From positions 1-10,848 of the forward strand of contig CAAGIT010000112.1 of the NCBI GenBank assembly GCA_900769995.1: a stretch of DNA of 10,848 bases. The letters are read 5' to 3'. The number at the start of each line of letters is the position of its first letter. Position 1 is the stretch's first letter. Positions 6,473 to 10,848 of the stretch are shown here, piece after piece. Below the pieces are notes generated by a model that saw only the letters and a program-made list of their open reading frames with translations, was not told the DNA's origin and did not search any database. This DNA comes from an uncultured Oscillospiraceae bacterium (lineage in GTDB: Bacteria > Bacillota > Clostridia > Oscillospirales > Oscillospiraceae). Both the position numbers and the translations under genes were made by a program.

Positions 6473-7928
6473 GTCTGCCGCCTCCCGCATTGTCCTTTAA
6501 CAGATGATATTTGATGTCCCAGAGCTTTTGCGACAGGTCAACATAGTAGGTGTGCGGATTGTCAAAACGCTTGACCTCGTCCCAGAGGGTATCGACCTGC
6601 TCACGGCAGTAGTCGCGGATCTCCTGCAGGGTCGGAAGCTGATAGACCAGCTCGCCGCCACGGAAAATCGGCACCTGCAGCTCGCGGGCAGTGAAATTAT
6701 AGACGGTTTTCTGCTTCCACGTTGCCTCGGGGTCGAAGATGCACAGATCTTGGCTGTCATCCACGGTTTCATCGTGCACGCAGAGGTAGTCGGCAATGGC
6801 CTTGCCGGTGTCGTTGCCGTAGAAGCGGTAGAGCTTTTTGAAATGCGGATTGGTGATTTTTCCGACATTTTCGGAGATTTTGATTTTCGGCTCTACCGTG
6901 CCGTCCTCACGCTCCACCGCGACCAGCTTGTAAACGCCGCCGAAAACCGGCTCACTGCGGGCGGTGATCAGGCGCTCACCCACGCCGAACAGGTCGATTT
7001 TCGCCCCCTGACGGAGCAGGTCCTGGATGATATACTCATCAAGGGAATTCGACACCGAGATCTGACACTCCGTCCAGCCGGCATCGTCGAGCATTTTTCT
7101 CGCCTTTTTGGTCAGATAGGTCATGTCGCCGGAATCCAGACGGATGCCGCATTTTTTGATGCCGAGGGGTTTTAAGACCTCGTTAAACGCACGGATGGCG
7201 TTGGGTACACCGCTCTTGAGGGTATTGTAGGTGTCAACCAGAAGGGTCGCATGGTTGGGGTACAGCTCGCAGTAGGTGCGGAAGGCTTCGTATTCGCTGT
7301 CGAACATCTGCACCCATGAGTGCGCCATCGTGCCGCCGGCAGGCACCCCGTAAAGCTGGTCGGAGATGGTGCAGGCAGTGCCGTCACAGCCGCCGATAAA
7401 TGCCGCACGCGCACCTAAAATCGCGCCCTGCGAACCCTGCGCCCGACGCGAACCGAATTCCAGAACCGTTCTGCCCTGTGCCGCACGCACCACGCGGTTT
7501 GCCTTGGTTGCGATCAGGCTCTGGTGGTTTAAGACGAGCAGGACATAGGTTTCGATGAGCTGCGCCTCGATTGCGGGCGCACGGACGGTCATCAACGGCT
7601 CCTTCGGGAAGATGGGTGTCCCCTCCGGAACGGCAAAAATGTCGCCTGTGAAGCGGAAATTCCGCAGATAGTCCAAAAAATCCTCGCTGAAAATGCCTCT
7701 GCCGCGCAGATAGGTGATGTCGTCCTCGGAGAAATGGAGGTCACGGATGTACTCGACGACCTGCTCCAAGCCCGCTGCAATGGCAAAACCGCCGCCGTCG
7801 GGCACGTTGCGGTAAAAGACGTCGAAATAGCAGATGCGGTCGCGCATTCCGTTGCGGAAATAGCCGTTGCTCATCGTCAGCTCGTAGAAGTCACAGAGCA
7901 TCGTCATATTCAGCTTATCGGTTCTCAT
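6462..7928 (-). CDS. pncB: Nicotinate phosphoribosyltransferase
   Basis: A 488-residue cytoplasmic enzyme (EC 6.3.4.21) that joins nicotinate to PRPP, with ATP hydrolysis, to give nicotinate mononucleotide in the NAD salvage (Preiss-Handler) pathway. In the numbering from the chosen start, family motifs are the N-terminal DFYELTM, EFGSRRA (157-163), GTMAHSW (199-205), GIRLDSGD (261-268) and FGVGERL (314-320). Its length fits the long form of the family seen in Firmicutes and humans. The ATG at 7928 is preferred because GAGGGA (7934-7939) lies just upstream; an ATG at 7949, seven codons earlier in frame, has no ribosome binding site. It has its own promoter (7966-7994) and heads a two-gene unit with the overlapping membrane protein. 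No NiaR or NadR-type operator could be assigned by eye. Confidence 0.94.
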   Translation of the reverse strand: MRTDKLNMTMLCDFYELTMSNGYFRNGMRDRICYFDVFYRNVPDGGGFAIAAGLEQVVEYIRDLHFSEDDITYLRGRGIFSEDFLDYLRNFRFTGDIFAVPEGTPIFPKEPLMTVRAPAIEAQLIETYVLLVLNHQSLIATKANRVVRAAQGRTVLEFGSRRAQGSQGAILGARAAFIGGCDGTACTISDQLYGVPAGGTMAHSWVQMFDSEYEAFRTYCELYPNHATLLVDTYNTLKSGVPNAIRAFNEVLKPLGIKKCGIRLDSGDMTYLTKKARKMLDDAGWTECQISVSNSLDEYIIQDLLRQGAKIDLFGVGERLITARSEPVFGGVYKLVAVEREDGTVEPKIKISENVGKITNPHFKKLYRFYGNDTGKAIADYLCVHDETVDDSQDLCIFDPEATWKQKTVYNFTARELQVPIFRGGELVYQLPTLQEIRDYCREQVDTLWDEVKRFDNPHTYYVDLSQKLWDIKYHLLKDNAGGGRHEG

Positions 7929-7933
7929 AAGAA

Positions 7934-7939
7934 TCCCTC
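7934..7939 (-). promoter_or_regulatory. Ribosome binding site deciding the pncB start
   Basis: GAGGGA on the minus strand, five bases before the ATG at 7928. Its presence there, and the lack of any such site before the in-frame ATG at 7949, sets the start. Confidence 0.6.
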
Positions 7940-7965
7940 GTTTTCGCATTTATTTCTAACATAGT

Positions 7966-7994
7966 ATTATATCTGATGCGGCGGAAAATAGCAA
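7966..7994 (-). promoter_or_regulatory. Sigma-A-type promoter of pncB unit
   Basis: The minus strand carries TTGCTA (7994-7989, 4 of 6 matches to the -35 consensus), a 17-bp spacer and a perfect TATAAT (7971-7966). Transcription would start near 7959, leaving a leader of about 30 nt before the ATG at 7928. Confidence 0.72.
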
Positions 7995-8086
7995 GCAATA
8001 TCTGCCCCCTCGCCGAGAAAATGAAGTCCGGAACCACCTGCCGCAAGAAGAAATTTTGAAAAAATATGATTTTCTTCGTTTTACCA

Positions 8087-8115
8087 TTTGCATTTTTGAA
8101 AAAACGTGATAGAAT
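8087..8115 (+). promoter_or_regulatory. Probable promoter of ferredoxin gene
   Basis: TTTGCA (8087-8092, 4 of 6 matches) is followed after 17 bp by TAGAAT (8110-8115), with a TGn extension (8107-8109). It points away from the pncB promoter, so 7950-8151 is a divergent promoter region. Inverted arms ATTTGCA (8086-8092) and TGCAAAT (8121-8127) enclose the core promoter and could be an operator. The remaining intergenic sequence is AT-rich and shows nothing else I can name. Confidence 0.55.
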
Positions 8116-8151
8116 GAACTTGCAAATCAATACATACAGGAGGCAATAAAC

Positions 8152-8322
8152 ATGGCATACGTTATCACTGACGCTTGCGCAAAGTGCGGTAGCTGTGCAG
8201 ACGCCTGCCCGCTCGGCATCATCACCGAGGGCGACGACAAGTACGTCATCGACGCCGATCAGTGCGTTGAGTGCGGTTCCTGCGCATCCACCTGCCCGCT
8301 CGAAGCAATCGAGCAGCAGTAA
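8152..8322 (+). CDS. 2[4Fe-4S] ferredoxin, clostridial type
   Basis: A 56-residue acidic protein with two classic cluster motifs of the form C-x2-C-x2-C-x3-C-P: Cys 9, 12, 15, 19 and Cys 38, 41, 44, 48. Each half ends in CPLxxI, the usual signature of the duplicated clostridial ferredoxin, whose normal length is about 55 residues. It should be a soluble low-potential electron carrier for anaerobic enzymes such as pyruvate:ferredoxin oxidoreductase or hydrogenase. AGGAGG (8138-8143) lies 8 nt before the ATG. Codon choice is strongly biased (GCA, GTC, TGC, GAC), consistent with high expression. It has its own promoter, and a hairpin follows it. Its real partner in this cell is unknown because no oxidoreductase is nearby. 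Confidence 0.95.
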   Translation: MAYVITDACAKCGSCADACPLGIITEGDDKYVIDADQCVECGSCASTCPLEAIEQQ

Positions 8323-8337
8323 TTCGCAAATGACATC

Positions 8338-8366
8338 GACCGGTCTGCGCCGCAGGCCGGTCTTGT
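8338..8366 (+). terminator. Hairpin after ferredoxin gene, weak terminator
   Basis: GACCGGTCTG (8338-8347) pairs with CAGGCCGGTC (8353-8362) through nine Watson-Crick pairs and one G-T wobble, with a CGCCG loop and then only TTGT. The T-run is short, so it probably ends part of the ferredoxin transcript and lets the rest continue into the methyltransferase gene that starts 11 bases later. Confidence 0.55.
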
Positions 8367-8376
8367 CGTATACGGT

Positions 8377-9084
8377 ATGGAAGCACTGTGGAACGGTATC
8401 GTCCTTGCACAGACCGAACAGGCGTTTCGGCTGGGTACGGACTCGGTTTTGCTGGCGCAGTTTCTCACCCTGCCGAAAAATGCCAGGGTCGTTGACCTCG
8501 GTGCAGGCTGCGGGACACTGGGTCTGCTTTTGTGCGCCCGTGACGCGGGGTGCACGGTACTGGGCGTGGAGCTGGATGCGGCGGCACAGGAAGCGGCACT
8601 GGAAAACATCGCCTTCAATCATTTGGAGCACCGCATGACGGCGCTTTTGGGCGATGTGCGCGAGCTTCGCACGTTCCTGCCCGCGAACAGCGCCGATTGT
8701 GTGATCGCGAATCCGCCGTATTTCCCGGCAGGCAGCGGAAAAACCAGCGAAAAATTCGCCATGGCACGGTCGGAGGCAACGCTGCCGCTGACGGAGCTGT
8801 GCGCCGCTGCCGCATGGCTGCTGCCGAGCGGCGGACGGTTCGCGCTGGTGCACCGTCCCGAGCGGCTTTGCGACATTTTCTGCGCCATGCGCGCGGTGAA
8901 GATCGAGCCGAAGCGGGTGCAGCTTGTGCGGCATAAGCCCGATGCCGAGCCCTGTCTGGCGCTGATCGAAGGCCGTCGGGACGGCAAGGCGGGGCTGCAT
9001 TGGGAGCCGGATTTTATCGAATTTACGCGCGATGGGCAGGAGACCGCTGCCTACCGCGCGGCATATCACAGAGGTGAATTATGA
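8377..9084 (+). CDS. TrmN6/YabB-type N6-adenine methyltransferase
   Basis: A 235-residue class I S-adenosylmethionine-dependent methyltransferase. The N-terminal LWNGIVLAQTEQAFRLGTDS (4-23) matches the start of the TrmN6 (YfiC) and B. subtilis YabB group. Motif I is DLGAGCG (40-46), the acidic SAM-ribose residue is probably in GVELD (63-67), and the catalytic motif is NPPY (112-115), the form used for N6-adenine methylation. In E. coli TrmN6 methylates A37 of tRNA-Val; the substrate here is not proven. The gene overlaps rsmI by 4 bp (ATGA), echoing yabB-yazA-rsmI in B. subtilis without the small yazA gene. No Shine-Dalgarno sequence is visible before the ATG at 8377, which is odd for this window, but protein homology begins right there and no better upstream start exists. 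Confidence 0.87.
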   Translation: MEALWNGIVLAQTEQAFRLGTDSVLLAQFLTLPKNARVVDLGAGCGTLGLLLCARDAGCTVLGVELDAAAQEAALENIAFNHLEHRMTALLGDVRELRTFLPANSADCVIANPPYFPAGSGKTSEKFAMARSEATLPLTELCAAAAWLLPSGGRFALVHRPERLCDIFCAMRAVKIEPKRVQLVRHKPDAEPCLALIEGRRDGKAGLHWEPDFIEFTRDGQETAAYRAAYHRGEL

Positions 9085-9908
9085 GCGGGACGCTGACTCT
9101 TGTGCCGACGCCGATCGGCAATCTTTCCGACATCTCTCCGCGCTGCCGTCAGGCGCTCGCGGAGGCGGATTTTATCGCTGCCGAGGACACGCGTGTGACC
9201 CTGCGGCTGCTGAACCATTTGCAGATCAAGAAGCCGCTTGTCAGCTATTATGAGCATAATCAGGAATTCAGCGGCAGAAAAATTTTAGAGCGGATCCTGG
9301 CGGGAGAAAACTGCGCACAGGTGTCCGATGCCGGCTCTCCGGCGATCTCCGACCCCGGCGAGGGCTTGGTAAAGCTCTGTGCGGAGCACGGCATCACGGT
9401 GACAGCCATTCCCGGGCCCTGTGCGGCGATCACCGCCCTGAGCATTTCGGGTCTGCCGACCGGACGTTTTACCTTCGAGGGCTTCCTGTCCACGACAAAG
9501 AAAAACCGCCTCGCACATTTGCAGGCCCTGCAAAACGAAACGCGCACGATGATTTTTTACGAAGCCCCGCATAAGCTCTGTGCCACGCTGAAGGATTTAT
9601 CCGATGCCTTCGGCGCAGAGCGCCGCATCAGCCTTTGCCGCGAGCTGACCAAGCTCCACGAGGAGGTTCTGCGGATGACGCTCGGTGAGGCGATGGAATA
9701 TTATGTAAACCAGCCGCCCCGTGGCGAATATGTCCTGATCGTCGCCGGAGCGGAGCCGGTACAGGAGCAGGCGGTGACGTTGGAGGCGGCGCTTGAGCGT
9801 GTGCGGGAGCTGCTCGCCCAGGGTAAGACCAAAAAGGACGCGGTCAAGCAGGCCGCGCAGGAGACCGGCTTCCCCAAAAACGCCCTCTACGACGCGGCAA
9901 TCAAATAA
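9081..9908 (+). CDS. rsmI: 16S rRNA (cytidine1402-2'-O)-methyltransferase
   Basis: A 275-residue enzyme (EC 2.1.1.198) that methylates the ribose 2'-OH of C1402 in 16S rRNA, in the ribosomal P-site region, using S-adenosylmethionine. It has the tetrapyrrole-methylase-like fold. Motifs in order are VPTPIGNLSD (8-17), AAEDTR (33-38), SYYEHN (55-60), QVSDAGSPAISDPG (80-93), IPGPCAAITALSISGLP (110-126), FEGFL (132-136) and the Gly-rich PRGEYVLIVAG (213-223). The C-terminal segment (about 234-275, ending GFPKNALYDAAIK) is the typical RsmI tail. Length is normal. GAGGT (9071-9075) lies five bases before the ATG, inside the preceding methyltransferase gene, and the ATGA overlap implies coupled translation of two RNA modification enzymes. 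No clear terminator follows. Confidence 0.95.
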   Translation: MSGTLTLVPTPIGNLSDISPRCRQALAEADFIAAEDTRVTLRLLNHLQIKKPLVSYYEHNQEFSGRKILERILAGENCAQVSDAGSPAISDPGEGLVKLCAEHGITVTAIPGPCAAITALSISGLPTGRFTFEGFLSTTKKNRLAHLQALQNETRTMIFYEAPHKLCATLKDLSDAFGAERRISLCRELTKLHEEVLRMTLGEAMEYYVNQPPRGEYVLIVAGAEPVQEQAVTLEAALERVRELLAQGKTKKDAVKQAAQETGFPKNALYDAAIK

Positions 9909-9928
9909 AAAGTTTTTCGGAAATTGTG

Positions 9929-9957
9929 TTGAGTTTTTCTCCGTTTTGATGTAACAT
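9929..9957 (+). promoter_or_regulatory. Possible promoter of pgi
   Basis: TTGAGT (9929-9934) and TAACAT (9952-9957), 17 bp apart, each match consensus at 4 of 6 positions and would start transcription near 9964. The 88-bp gap is AT-rich with several TATA-like strings, so the exact -10 is uncertain. Confidence 0.4.
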
Positions 9958-9996
9958 AAATATGGGAATATATAAATCGGAAGGGGATTGTAATTT

Positions 9997-10848
9997 ATGA
10001 TAAAAGTTGACATTTCCAACGTATGGGGCGACCTCTCCCTGCCGGATCTGCTGGCGGTCGAGAAGGAAGTCGAACAGGCACACAAGCTGCTCGTGGACGG
10101 CAAAGGCCCCGGCAATGATTTCCTCGGCTGGCTGGACCTGCCGACCTTTGAGGAGACCGACGAAATGCGACGCATCAAGCGTGCGGCAGAGCGTATCCGT
10201 TCGGATTCGGACGTATTTGTGGTTGTCGGCATCGGCGGTTCTTATTTGGGGCCGCGTGCGGCGATCGAGCTGGTCAAGGGACAGAACCACAACCTGAACG
10301 GCAAGGATCCGCAGATTTTCTTCGCAGGCAACAACCTCTCTACCCGTGCATGGCAGGAGCTTTGCGCCCTGCTCGAGGGCAAGGACTTCTCCATCAACAT
10401 CATCTCCAAGTCCGGCACGACCACCGAGCCGGCAATCGCGACCCGCGCTCTGCGCTGGATGCTCGAACGCAAGTACGGTGCGGAGAAGGCAAAAAAGCGC
10501 ATCTACGTCACCACCGACCCCGAAAAGGGTGCTCTGCGCCAGATGGCTACCGAGGAAGGCTATGAGACCTTCGTCATCCCGCCCAATGTCGGCGGCCGCT
10601 ACAGCGTTCTGACGGCAGTCGGTCTGCTGCCGATGGCAGTGGCAGGCATCGATCCGTCGGATGTCATGCTCGGTGCTGCCCGCGCACGCAAGGAGCTGGA
10701 TCTGCGCTCGCTGGAGAATCCCGCATGGCAGTATGCCGCTGTCAGAAATCTTTTGTACCGCAAGGGCAAGTACATCGAAATGCTGTGCTGCTATGAGCCG
10801 AGCTTCCGCTATTTTGCGGGCTGGTGGCAGCAGCTCTACGGCGAGAGC
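9997..10848 (+). CDS. pgi: Glucose-6-phosphate isomerase, 3' end beyond window
   Basis: The first 284 codons of a protein that is usually about 450 residues in Firmicutes; the reading frame is open to the last base. The enzyme (EC 5.3.1.9) interconverts glucose 6-phosphate and fructose 6-phosphate in glycolysis and gluconeogenesis. Visible motifs are VVGIGGSYLGPRAA (76-89), SKSGTTTEP (137-145, phosphate binding), VGGRYSVLTAVGLLP (198-212, the family signature) and GWWQQLYGES (275-284). The Glu in the last motif corresponds to the catalytic base, so the window stops just after it; the later conserved His and Lys lie outside. The ATG at 9997 has GGAAGGGG (9979-9986) upstream at a slightly long 10-nt spacing. 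It follows rsmI on the same strand after 88 bp, probably as a separate transcription unit. Confidence 0.95.
   Translation, partial: MIKVDISNVWGDLSLPDLLAVEKEVEQAHKLLVDGKGPGNDFLGWLDLPTFEETDEMRRIKRAAERIRSDSDVFVVVGIGGSYLGPRAAIELVKGQNHNLNGKDPQIFFAGNNLSTRAWQELCALLEGKDFSINIISKSGTTTEPAIATRALRWMLERKYGAEKAKKRIYVTTDPEKGALRQMATEEGYETFVIPPNVGGRYSVLTAVGLLPMAVAGIDPSDVMLGAARARKELDLRSLENPAWQYAAVRNLLYRKGKYIEMLCCYEPSFRYFAGWWQQLYGES

Noticed and set aside
6472..6490. Upstream ATG at 6490 for the membrane protein
   Set aside because: The AAAGGA before it is only two bases away, while the ATG at 6472 has GGGAGG at 8-nt spacing and begins directly before the first hydrophobic segment.
4439..6514. Plus-strand open frame of 691 codons opposite the SLH and membrane protein genes
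   Set aside because: It runs antisense across two convincing genes, has no recognisable domain, and its His/Arg/Gly-rich composition is that of an opposite-strand shadow in GC-rich DNA.
7915..9069. Minus-strand open frame of 384 codons opposite the ferredoxin and methyltransferase
   Set aside because: It covers well-identified plus-strand genes and the divergent promoter region, and its protein matches nothing recognisable.

Overview
The window looks like chromosomal DNA from a gut-type Gram-positive anaerobe of the class Clostridia, most likely the Oscillospiraceae (Ruminococcaceae). This is inferred from GC-rich codon use with strong AGGAGG-type ribosome binding sites, S-layer-homology (SLH) and LytR-CpsA-Psr (LCP) envelope proteins, a DUF1846 protein, a 2[4Fe-4S] ferredoxin, and the gene order TrmN6-like methyltransferase then rsmI, which resembles yabB-(yazA)-rsmI in Bacillus subtilis. 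No species can be named from the sequence alone.

Left two thirds, all on the minus strand (transcription runs from about 7960 down to 93). From upstream to downstream: nicotinate phosphoribosyltransferase (7928-6462) and an overlapping multi-pass membrane protein (6472-5942), closed by a hairpin at 5909-5935. Next is a large secreted SLH protein with a caspase/gingipain-like (clan CD) core (5875-3404), and a 48-residue cysteine/glycine-rich single-span membrane protein (3329-3183), followed by a strong terminator at 3086-3119. A separately promoted pair completes this arm: an LCP-family protein (3026-1587) and a DUF1846 protein (1571-93). The extreme left end carries three consecutive palindromes (4-88).

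Right third, plus strand, divergent from the nicotinate gene across a 220-bp promoter region: a 56-residue ferredoxin (8152-8322), a hairpin, a TrmN6/YabB-type N6-adenine methyltransferase (8377-9084), RsmI 16S rRNA 2'-O-methyltransferase overlapping it by 4 bp (9081-9908), and the N-terminal 284 codons of glucose-6-phosphate isomerase (9997 to the window end).

Functionally the window mixes NAD salvage, RNA modification, glycolysis and envelope building. The envelope genes could be related: LCP enzymes attach wall glycopolymers, and SLH domains bind such polymers. That link is inference. I see no CRISPR array, prophage, transposase, toxin-antitoxin pair, rRNA or tRNA. The parts that look least described are the cysteine-rich mini-protein, the SLH-anchored caspase-like protein, and two kinds of small palindromic DNA element.
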